Under the pieces are notes generated by a model. The model did no database searches. It had not been told where the DNA came from and saw nothing but the letters and a program-made list of their open reading frames with translations. Both the position numbers and the translations under genes were made by a program. From NCBI RefSeq assembly GCF_007859865.1, contig NZ_SJPI01000002.1:1632721-1696720 (forward strand): a DNA stretch of 64,000 nucleotides. The letters are read 5' to 3'. The stretch is from Rubripirellula amarantea (lineage in GTDB: Bacteria > Planctomycetota > Planctomycetia > Pirellulales > Pirellulaceae). Of this stretch, positions 56,673-64,000 are shown piece by piece (positions within the stretch are counted from its first letter, which is position 1; each line of letters opens with the position of its first letter).

Positions 56673-56927
56673 TCAGCGACTTGGCGATAGCCAATGTCGC
56701 GTGAGCCAATCGACCTCCGCGGCCAGAGCCAGGGATCGAATCGAAAAGGGACCGAGAACCGGTCCTCCAACGGGAGATAAGTCTGCTGTCCAGCACCCGT
56801 CCTCGGTCGGCTCCACATGAGAGCCGCGAACGATGCACGGTGTCCCGAGTGAGTGCACGTCGATCGACTCGTCGTAGATCATTCGCACTTCACCCACCGT
56901 TGTGATCACGACATCCATGGACGTCAC
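56673..56927 (-). CDS. 84-aa protein of unknown function
   Basis: Starting at a GTG whose GTGA overlaps the stop of the upstream 327-aa gene gives 84 aa; the following ATG (MDVVITT) is an alternative start. GGAGGT lies just before the GTG. The sequence has MIYDESIDVHSLG, SHVEPTEDGCW and DLSPVGGPVLGPF, then a helix RSLALAAEVDWLTRHW. The VGGPVLGPF block recurs in small proteins next to mobile regions as I recall it; no function is assigned. Translation is probably coupled to the 327-aa gene. Confidence 0.75.
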   Translation of the reverse strand: MTSMDVVITTVGEVRMIYDESIDVHSLGTPCIVRGSHVEPTEDGCWTADLSPVGGPVLGPFSIRSLALAAEVDWLTRHWLSPSR

Positions 56928-57907
56928 CGTGACCTCCGCAGGATGCTGCGACGTGGACGATCGGTCATCCAACCATCCAGCGACGCCTCGACCCGCGTCA
57001 ATTGACTAGCGACCTTCTGACGAAGCTCCGTACGATCCCGCAGGTCCTGAGGAGCCACACCGCTGATGATTTGGCGAGCATCGTCCACCAAGCGATCAAG
57101 GCCTTCGTCACTGCGGATGTTCAAGTGCTGGAACCGATCGAAGAACTCCCGCAAATTCGTCAGCGCCGAATCACGAAACACCTTCGGCGATCCATCCGCC
57201 TCACCGCTAAGACGTTCAGCCAAATGACTGACCATCTGTGATAGTTCATCCGCGAAGGCCTGTTCGGCAAGCCGCACCGCTTCATCGAAGCGAGTCTGCA
57301 CGCGGGCACACTCGCTGTAGTAAAGCTGCGGACTTACTCGAAGCAGGTACTCCGGTGGTTCATTGCTGGGATAGTCCCATTCAATGCCAAACTGTTCATG
57401 CAGTTCAGCGGCATAGTCGCTAGGGTCGAACAGATCTCCCAGACGCTCTCGCGCTTGGTCAATCATTTCATCGTAGTGACGTTCAAGCTGCTCGACCGCT
57501 TCGGCAAGCTCTCGTTGAACCGAAGTCATGTGAACATCGAAAGCGGCAACGTCGCTTCTTCGAATTAGCCGCATACCGGGTTCCACATACGGAAGCGTGT
57601 GGTTCTTCCAGTAATCGGCTGCCTGCTTACGAACCGCTGTCGCGGCACGAAACGCAGGGTGACGCGTGTCAAGCAACTTCTTAGACGCCGAAACCGACTT
57701 GATGTCGGCATCAAAGGTACCAGCCGCTTGCCGCGTTTGATCTTGGCTCAGCGTCTTGCGAACACCGGGCCAGTGGATCTTCAGCCGAACGGCCGTCGTC
57801 TCGGCTTGCAATCGCTCACCGATTGAAGTCGAGTGATCTTCGGATGTGAAGCCAGTGGCAGTGGAGGCTTCGGTAGCAGGGGAAGGGGAAAGGGTATCAA
57901 GAGTCAT
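56924..57907 (-). CDS. 327-aa helical protein of unknown function
   Basis: The protein is nearly all helical and charged, with likely coiled-coil at about residues 125-165 (VQRELAEAVEQLERHYDEMI). A LHEQFGIEWDYPSNEPPEY loop lies in the middle and a basic tail PRRSILRRSR ends it. A resemblance to DUF3150-type proteins found with AAA ATPases is possible but weak. It starts ATG and overlaps the next small gene by GTGA. With a terminator between it and the 58-aa gene upstream, it is likely to be a second transcription unit. Confidence 0.7.
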   Translation of the reverse strand: MTLDTLSPSPATEASTATGFTSEDHSTSIGERLQAETTAVRLKIHWPGVRKTLSQDQTRQAAGTFDADIKSVSASKKLLDTRHPAFRAATAVRKQAADYWKNHTLPYVEPGMRLIRRSDVAAFDVHMTSVQRELAEAVEQLERHYDEMIDQARERLGDLFDPSDYAAELHEQFGIEWDYPSNEPPEYLLRVSPQLYYSECARVQTRFDEAVRLAEQAFADELSQMVSHLAERLSGEADGSPKVFRDSALTNLREFFDRFQHLNIRSDEGLDRLVDDARQIISGVAPQDLRDRTELRQKVASQLTRVEASLDGWMTDRPRRSILRRSR

Positions 57908-57950
57908 GGTTGAGTTTCCTAAAGTAGAAGTTAAATAGGGATCAACGAAA

Positions 57951-57984
57951 AACGCCTCGCCGGATTACTTACCGGCGAGGCGTT
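57951..57984 (-). terminator. Intrinsic terminator between the 58-aa and 327-aa genes
   Basis: A 13-bp perfect stem AACGCCTCGCCGG / CCGGCGAGGCGTT with an 8-base loop is followed on the minus strand by TTTTTCG. It sits just upstream of the 327-aa gene. Confidence 0.9.
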
Positions 57985-58089
57985 TCGTTGAGAGAACAGA
58001 GAGGATCAAACTCACGGCGAACCGGAGTCATGGCTGGGGTCGACAAGCTTTCGCTCACCAACCGGTTTCGCTAGCCTTGCAGGACCAGG

Positions 58090-58266
58090 CTAAGTGTCAC
58101 GATCATCGCAGCGATCGGTTTCGTCAGCACGATAGAACTCCTGATTGACGAGTCGTTGGATAATCGCTTCCAGACCCACGCGTTGTCGACGCAGTTGCCG
58201 CACCGTCATGGCGCTGACCGCGAGCGAAAACGATAGGATCAAACAAACGAACATGAGAAGATTCAA
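58090..58266 (-). CDS. 58-aa single-span membrane protein
   Basis: A TTG at 58266 preceded by AGGAG (9-base spacer) opens a 58-aa product: one hydrophobic helix (LLMFVCLILSFSLAVSAM) then a basic-to-acidic tail with RQLRRQRVGLEAIIQRLVNQ. The frame is longer upstream but overlaps the AAA ATPase gene. It lies between two terminator hairpins within the cassette. It may be a membrane partner of the ATPase; that is inference only. Confidence 0.6.
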   Translation of the reverse strand: MNLLMFVCLILSFSLAVSAMTVRQLRRQRVGLEAIIQRLVNQEFYRADETDRCDDRDT

Positions 58267-58291
58267 AACGGGGATCTCCTTGAACGAAAAG

Positions 58292-58318
58292 AGCCCGGCT
58301 GCCAATGACAACCGGGCT
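58292..58318 (-). terminator. Intrinsic terminator after the AAA ATPase gene
   Basis: A stem AGCCCGG / CCGGGCT with a 13-base loop is followed on the minus strand by CTTTTCG. It lies 28 bases after the ATPase stop and before the 58-aa gene. Confidence 0.75.
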
Positions 58319-58345
58319 TGGGAAGAAAGGAAAAGGAACCCTCGA

Positions 58346-59830
58346 TCAGTTGACCGAAGGCTTCGTTGAAACCGAGCGACGCCGCTTCGGGTTCGCTTGG
58401 GTGCGATAAACTCCGGCGTGGTCTGCTGACAAGCACCGTCCATCGGCCCACTGACGCAGACGTTCAACCGACTCGGCCGACGTCACCGCAATCGGTACGA
58501 TGTTGTCGGCCGCTTGCGTCAGCGAGACATCCAGCAGCGATGCCAACCGGCAACACGACTTGATCTCCGCACCGGTCCACTGGTCGTCCGCGGGCTTGGG
58601 ATCAGAAGGATCCAGCCCGAAACGATCCAAGTACAACGTCCAAATCGCATCCTTCTGCTCGCGACCGGGCAAGTCGACGAAGAACACTCCATCGAATCGC
58701 TCGGCCCGACTGAACTCCGGAGGCAATCGCCGAACATCGTTCGCTGTGCAGACAACAAACACGTCCGAAGTGTGATCGTTGAGCCAAGACAAGAACGTGC
58801 CAAACATCCGGGAGGACACGCCACTGTCGTTGCCACCGCTGCCCGCACCGGAGAACGCTTTCTCGACTTCGTCGATCATCAGCACACAAGGCGCCATTGC
58901 ATCGACGATGGCTAGTGCTTGGCGAGTCCGCTCTTCAGACTGGCCAACGAGGGACCCCATCAGGCTCCCGACATCCAATGTCAGCACTGGGCGACCGACT
59001 TCATTGCCCACGCACTTGCAGAACTCGCTCTTGCCACAGCCCGGGGGCGAAAGCAGCATCACTCCGCGAGCACGCGGCTGACCTTCGCCACGACCATGAC
59101 GCACCATGGACCGGCGAGTGAACGCTTTGAGTGACTCTAAACCACCTAGCGAATCAAAAGTCTGTCCACCACGATGCAGTTGCAGCAATCCCGATTTCTT
59201 CACTGCCTGAATCTTGAGTTCCCAGATCGAGTCGGGAGTGAGTCGTCCGTCGCGAACCAGCGATAAGCTAAACGCCCCCTCGGCTTCATATCGCGACAGA
59301 CCCGCCGCCGCGTCAAGAACGGCGTCGAGTTCACGACCTTCGGGCAATTCACCTGCTTCAGTCGCAATGCCGCTGGCGATCTCTGAAAGCTGGTTGCGGT
59401 CGGGCAAGGCATGCTCGATCACAATGAACAGCTTCTCAAGCTCCGGCGGCAGGTCAACCTTCGGACTCAGGATCACAACGAACGTGCGTTGCTGTTTTCC
59501 CTCGTTGACGGCGCGGCTGATCGCTTGCACGATTTCAGCCGAACCCAAGAACCGGTGAAAGTTCTGTAGCACTAGCAGCGTTGGCGTCTCGGACGACGAC
59601 ATTGCTCCGAGTGTCCGCAAGGCGGCCAAAGGATCCTGCGCTTCGACTTCGCTCGCTGCACCACTGGCGTGGCTGAGTCCGCAGTCGATATCCCAGGTCG
59701 CTAGTTGCCAATTTTCTTCCCTGCACATCTCTGAAAGCTCAGCGATGGCGTCGGTGTGTTCGAACGACTCGATCCAAATGCCTGAGAAGCAGGCCCGAAC
59801 CAACTCGTTCATTCGATTTAATAATTTCAT
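58346..59830 (-). CDS. AAA+ ATPase, Ycf46-like
   Basis: The 494-aa protein has an N-terminal domain (residues 1-220) like that of Ycf46: ESFEHTDAIAELSEMC, TLLVLQNFHRFL and VVILSPKVDLPPELEK. A classical AAA+ module follows. TFDSLGGLESLK precedes Walker A SPPGCGKSE (K267) and Walker B CVLMIDEVEKAF (D320-E321); sensor 1 is VVCTANDVRRLPPEFSRAERFD with an arginine-finger candidate in it. Ycf46 proteins of cyanobacteria and plastids have no established activity, although a link to photosynthesis regulation has been proposed. A basic C-terminal tail (RRRSVSTKPSVN) follows. The gene is next to the DUF2997/DUF1257 genes. Confidence 0.88.
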   Translation of the reverse strand: MKLLNRMNELVRACFSGIWIESFEHTDAIAELSEMCREENWQLATWDIDCGLSHASGAASEVEAQDPLAALRTLGAMSSSETPTLLVLQNFHRFLGSAEIVQAISRAVNEGKQQRTFVVILSPKVDLPPELEKLFIVIEHALPDRNQLSEIASGIATEAGELPEGRELDAVLDAAAGLSRYEAEGAFSLSLVRDGRLTPDSIWELKIQAVKKSGLLQLHRGGQTFDSLGGLESLKAFTRRSMVRHGRGEGQPRARGVMLLSPPGCGKSEFCKCVGNEVGRPVLTLDVGSLMGSLVGQSEERTRQALAIVDAMAPCVLMIDEVEKAFSGAGSGGNDSGVSSRMFGTFLSWLNDHTSDVFVVCTANDVRRLPPEFSRAERFDGVFFVDLPGREQKDAIWTLYLDRFGLDPSDPKPADDQWTGAEIKSCCRLASLLDVSLTQAADNIVPIAVTSAESVERLRQWADGRCLSADHAGVYRTQANPKRRRSVSTKPSVN

Positions 59831-59872
59831 CAGTGAATGTCCTCCTCGGACAAAATGAAGTGTTCAATGAAA

Positions 59873-59908
59873 AAGCCCGGTCAGCGTGCTAAGACGACTG
59901 CCGGGCTT
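59873..59908 (-). terminator. Intrinsic terminator overlapping the DUF2997 stop
   Basis: A stem AAGCCCGG / CCGGGCTT with a 20-base loop is followed on the minus strand by TTTCATTG. It overlaps the last codons of the DUF2997 gene and lies before the AAA ATPase gene. Confidence 0.6.
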
Positions 59909-60083
59909 GTTGTGAATCGCGGACTTCGGTTTGAAAGAACTCCGCAGAGAGCTTTTCTTGTTGGCGAAGCCCCAAGGCTTGCTCAAGAAACTGGCTTGCC
60001 TGCCGGCACTGTTCACCGGCAAACCCGTTGGTCTCGATCCGCGAAGCACCCTCGGGTGAGACGATCACGTCAATCGTTTTCAC
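59889..60083 (-). CDS. DUF2997 protein
   Basis: The 64-aa protein starts MKTIDVIVSPEGASRIETNG and continues FAGEQCRQASQFLEQALG, the diagnostic N-terminal pattern of DUF2997, ending in a polar tail. It starts with GTG in a 4-base GTGA overlap with the DUF1257 gene, so the pair is made together. In cyanobacteria a DUF2997 gene occurs beside ycf35-type genes. Function is unknown. Confidence 0.85.
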   Translation of the reverse strand: MKTIDVIVSPEGASRIETNGFAGEQCRQASQFLEQALGLRQQEKLSAEFFQTEVRDSQQARQSS

Positions 60084-60448
60084 GAGACACCTCCGGCGAC
60101 GAGCGAAACCTTGATCGAACCGTCCGCGAGTGACTGCTCGGAAACCGAGTAACCCTTCCGACGGGCTTCGATCTTGGTCTTCTCGACCGCGTAGGCCTGC
60201 AAGAATTCATCGAGTCGTTCTTGCTTGCCCCAGTGGCCTTGGTAGTTGTCAAACTTGGAGTCACCCGTAGTGATGTTGAACACCACCGGATACCTCCAAC
60301 CTGACAATTGCACACCGAGACCGGTCACGGTCTCGGCGAACAGCTTCACTTCGCCTTCAACGGGAGCATCAAGCCCCAATCGAACGCACCCTGCCCGAAC
60401 TGCCGAAGCGTCACGGACTTGGGTTTTGATTTGCACTACGTGCGACAT
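60080..60448 (-). CDS. DUF1257 protein, Ycf35-like
   Basis: The 122-aa protein matches the Ycf35/DUF1257 family: MSHVVQIKTQVRDASAVRA at the start, LSGWRYPVVFNITTGDSKF, YQGHWGKQERLDEFLQAYAVEKTKIEARRKGY, and a SLADGSIKVSLVAGG end. Ycf35 is encoded in many plastid and cyanobacterial genomes and is uncharacterised. It is the first gene of the cassette, with GGAGGT upstream of the ATG and a GTGA overlap to DUF2997. It is not photosynthetic context here; the planctomycete has none. Confidence 0.88.
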   Translation of the reverse strand: MSHVVQIKTQVRDASAVRAGCVRLGLDAPVEGEVKLFAETVTGLGVQLSGWRYPVVFNITTGDSKFDNYQGHWGKQERLDEFLQAYAVEKTKIEARRKGYSVSEQSLADGSIKVSLVAGGVS

Positions 60449-61385
60449 CGGTACCTCCCACTTGGTGGAGAAAAAGAGAATCGCGGTAGCTAACTAGCCA
60501 CCGTCATCTACATGTAGCGCAGAACGACCAGAAATTTAGTTGCGAGCAGGGCCACCCTAGATACTGTTGATATTCAACATCCATCACTCAACCATGCCGT
60601 CACTTATGGAATAACTTGATGCCGCCTAAGGGTGTGCATGCGTGCTGCACGGAACCGCGCGGCAGTCATTGCAAGCTAGTAGCCGGGGAACGTTGTGCCC
60701 GCCATACAGAAGCCATCTGGGAGGTCAACAGTGACTAGCCGCACGACCGTGCCTCTGGCTAGCCGGCGGTTGTAAAAGGCCTTGAAGTAGCTGAGCGACC
60801 CACGTCTTGATGTGAACGCCCGCCATTTCCGACGTGGTCTCGGCTCGTACCTTGCTGTGCCTTCCCTTCGCTAGCGTCGCTCCAACCCGGCTGCGAAGGA
60901 CACCGGGACTCGCAGGCTTACCCCCCTTCGCGACGTTCTCCGCCGGGCGGAATCGTGCCACCGGGCTGGTTCATGAGGGGGCTTCCAGGCCGCCGTGCGC
61001 TGCGATCGCTTGTCCATGCTCGAAGTGTGCGAGGTAACTCTCACTTCGCTGCGCTCGTTCGCACCTCGCTAGCGCTCGCAAGGCTCTTCGCAGCGCTCAT
61101 CGTGGCTCGCCTATCGGCTCGGAGCGTACGCGGTCGTCCAGGATGGCGGCATCGTGCCGAAGATTGCGACGACTTCGTGTCGTCGCTGCTGTAATTTCAT
61201 GCATACTGAAAACCGAAAACCTAGCCTGACCCTCGCGAAGCGTTTCCCGTTGCGATGTGACAACCGTCGACGGCGGCGAAACGTTCGGGTTGAGGAAACG
61301 GCCACGGATGGGCAGTTGCTTCATCCGATCTCGCAAGCGATCGCCGCGACGATCCAGATTCATCAGGAAGCATCGTTCGACGATC
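60449..61385. other. 937-bp gene-poor, GC-rich, structured region
   Basis: No open frame here has a ribosome-binding site and a recognisable protein. The first 130 bases are ordinary leader sequence of the cassette. From about 60590 to 61180 the DNA is GC-rich and full of self-complementary words (CGCTAGCG, GCTGCGCTCG, GCGCTCGC). A minus-strand frame (60723-60830) ends GTTFPGY and has an Arg-rich start, but no recognisable homology. I could not identify it as a mobile element or RNA gene. Confidence 0.45.
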
Positions 61386-61949
61386 TTATTGTCTGTGGCG
61401 ATCATCGTCGTCATCCGACTCGGGTGATCCGTCTGAGAATTTTCTCTGGAACTTTCGGATCGCTGTGTGGACGAGAGACATGGCGATGACGCGGGTGAAC
61501 CTTCCATGGGGCATGCCTCTTAATTGGGCTTCTTCGAGTAACCATTCCGTGATTGTGTCGACGTTGCGAAGACACCCTTCGACGCCCCAATCGTTCATCG
61601 TGTCGACGCGAGTTTCGAAGTTGCACTTTTTCCCCCGGCTTGGCGAACCACGCGAGCATCTTCTTGAGTTCGTTTCCAGGGCCAGGCCGGTAGTCCGCAA
61701 TCTTGAGCGTCGCGGGCAACTCGTCGCGGTCGGGCATGTAGTTGGCGAGCATTGCGGACAGTTTGCCCACGTCGCGTTTGCGTCTTCGTTTGTTGACCAG
61801 TACCATGCCGTGACGACGTTGATTGCACGCGGATTGGTTTCGTTTTGGCAAGCTTTGCAAGCGGCCGGTGACGTGCGGACTTTGCAGCCCGCCATGCCGG
61901 CGGCGACTTCGCACTGGTTGTCGGGCGTGAGGTGCGGGCAGTGGATCAT
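61386..61949 (-). pseudogene. Cys-rich protein gene with two compensating frameshifts
   Basis: Read from ATG 61949, frame A begins MIHCPHLTPDNQC and continues to AINVVTA. Coding character then moves to the other minus-strand frame (VNKRRRKRDVGKLSAMLANY, DRDELPATLKIADYRPGPG, MLAWFAKPG). It returns to frame A at KCNFETRVDTMNDWGVEGCL, then WLLEEAQLRGMPHGRFTRV and the acidic end. The first junction needs one base inserted near 61805 (GGC-ATG); the second needs one base removed at the GGGGGAAAAAG run near 61635. The complete protein would be about 187 residues with several CxxC-like pairs. Possible causes are true gene decay, sequencing error or programmed slippage; function is unknown. Confidence 0.6.
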
Positions 61950-62016
61950 GACAACATGGATTCCGAAGAACGGATACACTCACATCTGTACGAGCAACAC
62001 ACAACGGTGACCGACT

Positions 62017-62370
62017 ATGAAATCTTTGAGGCCCTTCGTTGGCTGCGCTGACTTTGCTGTGTCAAAATCTTTTTATTCAGCGATGGGCTTTGAGGAAGTT
62101 GTCATATCGCCGGACATGTCGTTGTTCCGATTACCTGGCAGGTTGGCTTTCTACTTGCAGGATGCTTATGTGAAAGACTGGGTCGACAACACGATGTTGT
62201 TCCTGGAAGTCGAGGACTTAGACCAACATCACACGGAAACCGTCGCCTTGAACCTTCCTTCTCAGTTCAAAGGCGTTCGCGTCAGCGGGATCCGAACGGA
62301 AGAATGGGGGCGTGAGTACTTCATTCACGATCCGTCCGGTGTGCTTTGGCATGTCGGAACGTTTGTGTAG
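62017..62370 (+). CDS. Glyoxalase/bleomycin-resistance superfamily protein
   Basis: The 117-aa protein shows the VOC fold: LRPFVGCADFAVSKSFYSAMGFE, then SLFRLPGRLAFYLQD, MLFLEVEDLDQHH and EWGREYFIHDPSGVLWHVGTF. Metal ligands of the classical type are partly visible (Glu at the EVED and His at the FIHDPSG). Members range from glyoxalase I to bleomycin-binding immunity proteins; the function here is undecided. It is alone and oriented away from the frameshifted gene. Confidence 0.85.
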   Translation: MKSLRPFVGCADFAVSKSFYSAMGFEEVVISPDMSLFRLPGRLAFYLQDAYVKDWVDNTMLFLEVEDLDQHHTETVALNLPSQFKGVRVSGIRTEEWGREYFIHDPSGVLWHVGTFV

Positions 62371-62550
62371 GTCTGGCCTCACACATCGCGACGCAAAGAC
62401 GGTGACCACTTCGCCGTCGTAAGAACCGCTGCTGGACGGAGGATCGCCGGCGTCTTCGCAGTCGCTGTCTTGTCGTTGCCAACTGAGATTCAATGCTGGC
62501 GATCCCGACGCCTGGGCCGGAGTGTTATCAACGCGTTCGAATGCAAAGCG

Positions 62551-63999
62551 TTAACGGTCGGCGTGGGTCTCGACAGTTGCCTTTTTCGGTGGCACCATTG
62601 GCCCAGTTGCGACGCGAATGTCTCCAAGGTCATACGCCTTGCCGGGAAAGACCGAGAGCGTGCTCTTAAAGGCGGTGTGGTTGCCCTCGTACCACATCAA
62701 ATATTTTGACCAACAGGGAACTTTCACCTCAATTCGACCTTCGTCGTCGGTCTTGATCGTTTTGAGTCGGCGGAGATGCTTTTCGTTGGGCCGCACTGAC
62801 AAATAGATCGAATCCGATTTCAATGGACGCCCTGAGAGGTCGAACAGACGAGCCTTGATCGTGGCCAGCGGCAGCAGTTGCACCGATCCATTGAGTTCTG
62901 CCAGCAGTCGATCATCGAGGCGCACGACTTTGCCGATGGTATTCGCGACGTTGCGAACGACGATGGTTCGTTTTCGATGCTCAGTAATTGGACCTAGCGA
63001 AAACTCGTCCGTCGATTCGTATTGCTTCAGCGTCTCTCCATCTTCTGGTGTTAGGCCGAGCACTGTAAAGTTCTCGACCGACTGGCGTTTTTCGTCGATG
63101 ACTTTCAAGCGAATGGTTTCCGCTTGGCGATTTTCGTCCGCGTAGGACCTTGGATCTTCGATCACGGCATCAATCCAGTCGTTGTGCGATGAAACTCGCA
63201 CTGCGACTCCGATTTCACCGTATGAGTAGGCGGAACCCTTACGGTCGGAACGGCCCGAATCGACTCCGCCGAAGAAAATGCCAGCCAACAACAGTTCTCC
63301 ATCCTGCTCGATGAATAAACCGCCGCCGCTGTCGCCATCAGTCGCTGAATACTCCAAATCAGTTGGGTGCTCGTCTCCCATCATGTTGAGATCACCGCCA
63401 GCGGGGCCATCGAAGTCGTACATTAGCGTCCTGTCCGAAAACAGACTGTACGCGGATTGATCGCCAATCGTGTCGATGACATTCGTACCGGCTAGACGCT
63501 CCTGAATAAGAGGACGGCGAAGTCCTTCCTGGCCATCGCCGATTAGACCATTCCCGACGCACCAAACCGTTTTTCCAACCTCATCGTTGACTCGGTACCG
63601 AATGGCCGGCTCAATCTCATTGATCGGCCGATCCAGTTGAACAATAGCAAGATCGTTTCCGTTGAAGTGCCACCGATCGCGGGCCGATTCTTGATATCCC
63701 TTCAGATGAATCACTCGGACGCCCTTGCGAGCTTGATCGCCAAAGTGCCACGCGTGCTCTTCCGCTTCGGCACTGTTTGCCACGTGGGCGCATGTCAATA
63801 CCAGGCTGGGGTCAATCAGGATTCCGGACGCTTGCTTTTCGCCGCCATTGAACTTGACCCATCCGGCACATGCCAGTCGCGGGTTGGCCGCTGCTTTGCG
63901 ATACTGGTCGATGTCGCGATCGTGCCGAAACGTCCCCGCGGCGGCAGGCGAAGCGATCGTTAGAAGTGCGGTAAAAATGAGTGTCAGTGGCCGGGTCAT
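62551..63999 (-). CDS. Secreted trypsin-like serine protease with C-terminal extension
   Basis: The 482-aa product has a signal peptide (MTRPLTLIFTALLTIASPAA, cleaved after AAAG) and an S1 protease domain. The catalytic triad is seen as His72 in LTCAHVAN, Asp116 in GNDLAIVQLD and Ser224 in DGDSGGGLF. About 200 residues of beta-rich C-terminal sequence follow, ending PKKATVETHADR. It is complete except that only one base remains upstream of its start at the window edge. The protease is probably exported; its substrate and its relation to the mobile region are unknown. Confidence 0.88.
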   Translation of the reverse strand: MTRPLTLIFTALLTIASPAAAGTFRHDRDIDQYRKAAANPRLACAGWVKFNGGEKQASGILIDPSLVLTCAHVANSAEAEEHAWHFGDQARKGVRVIHLKGYQESARDRWHFNGNDLAIVQLDRPINEIEPAIRYRVNDEVGKTVWCVGNGLIGDGQEGLRRPLIQERLAGTNVIDTIGDQSAYSLFSDRTLMYDFDGPAGGDLNMMGDEHPTDLEYSATDGDSGGGLFIEQDGELLLAGIFFGGVDSGRSDRKGSAYSYGEIGVAVRVSSHNDWIDAVIEDPRSYADENRQAETIRLKVIDEKRQSVENFTVLGLTPEDGETLKQYESTDEFSLGPITEHRKRTIVVRNVANTIGKVVRLDDRLLAELNGSVQLLPLATIKARLFDLSGRPLKSDSIYLSVRPNEKHLRRLKTIKTDDEGRIEVKVPCWSKYLMWYEGNHTAFKSTLSVFPGKAYDLGDIRVATGPMVPPKKATVETHADR

Positions 64000-64000
64000 T

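Noticed and set aside
56413-56820. Plus-strand frame across the palindrome that encodes RVLKPGTQ, also encoded on the minus strand
   Set aside because: The 32-bp palindrome forces the same peptide on both strands; there is no ribosome-binding site or protein family behind it.
60725-60961. Possible small minus-strand protein in the structured region
   Set aside because: Low-complexity Arg/Ala/Gly sequence with no start signal; treated as part of a repeat-like noncoding stretch.
61465-62010. Plus-strand 181-residue frame opposite the Cys-rich gene
   Set aside because: The minus-strand frames show recognisable patterns and an ordered Cys arrangement; the plus frame does not.

Overview
The window looks like chromosomal DNA from a planctomycete of the Pirellulaceae (Rhodopirellula or a close relative). 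This is inferred from protein content, not from an rRNA gene, which is absent. Typical signs are a giant secreted protein with an N-terminal LEARVMLAAD motif, a DUF4347 domain and lectin-like modules, many secreted or PQQ-propeller proteins, an EF-hand protein rich in Gly/Arg/Asp, a sigma-54 gene, and frequent TTG and GTG starts. Genes lie on both strands in short blocks. Ribosomal, CRISPR and transposase genes were not seen.

Layout. 1-8 kb: a truncated CDS tail, an M28 peptidase, small membrane and secreted proteins, a PTPMT1-like phosphatase, a TPR/metallopeptidase protein coupled to a DUF4159 protein, and a PQQ-like propeller protein. 8-12 kb: a tightly overlapping operon (GntR/YtrA-type regulator, ABC ATPase, ABC-2 permease) with a candidate operator just upstream. 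12-18.6 kb: M1 aminopeptidase, a hybrid HD-GYP/PAS/GGDEF signalling protein, an ECF sigma factor and ClpS. 18.8-26.9 kb: M20 dipeptidase, serS, a Gly-rich exported protein, an exopolysaccharide initiating transferase, an NAD-dependent epimerase, SlyX and a TIM-barrel isomerase. 27-30 kb: divergent queF/queE (queuosine pathway) and nadB. 30-36.4 kb: pssA with a PmtA-like methyltransferase (phospholipid head groups), ybaB and recR, rpoN, and a mannose-1-phosphate guanylyltransferase. 36.4-48.9 kb: EF-hand protein, heme-dependent N-demethylase-like protein, the 1244-aa multidomain exoprotein, a nucleotidyltransferase-HD protein, a DUF58/transglutaminase pair and cmk. 48.9-54.1 kb: polA, a leucine-rich-repeat lipoprotein, a DUF2203 protein and csrA.

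From 54.4 kb the character changes. A tRNA-Glu(TTC) is overlapped by the 3' end of a tyrosine integrase gene, the usual signature of an element integrated into a tRNA. Behind it, all on the minus strand, is a compact cassette: Ycf35-like DUF1257, DUF2997, a Ycf46-like AAA+ ATPase, a 58-aa single-span membrane protein, a 327-aa coiled protein, an 84-aa protein and a 146-aa protein. Several of these genes are separated by intrinsic-terminator-like hairpins. The AAA/DUF1257/DUF2997 set resembles conserved proteins of cyanobacteria and plastids whose function is not established. Its presence here next to an integrase, with linked unknown genes, is the best candidate for an undescribed system. A gene-poor, structured, GC-rich stretch (about 60.5-61.3 kb), a Cys-rich reading frame with two compensating frameshifts, a glyoxalase-fold protein and a secreted trypsin-like protease follow. 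No second attachment site was found by eye, so the right limit of the element is unknown.
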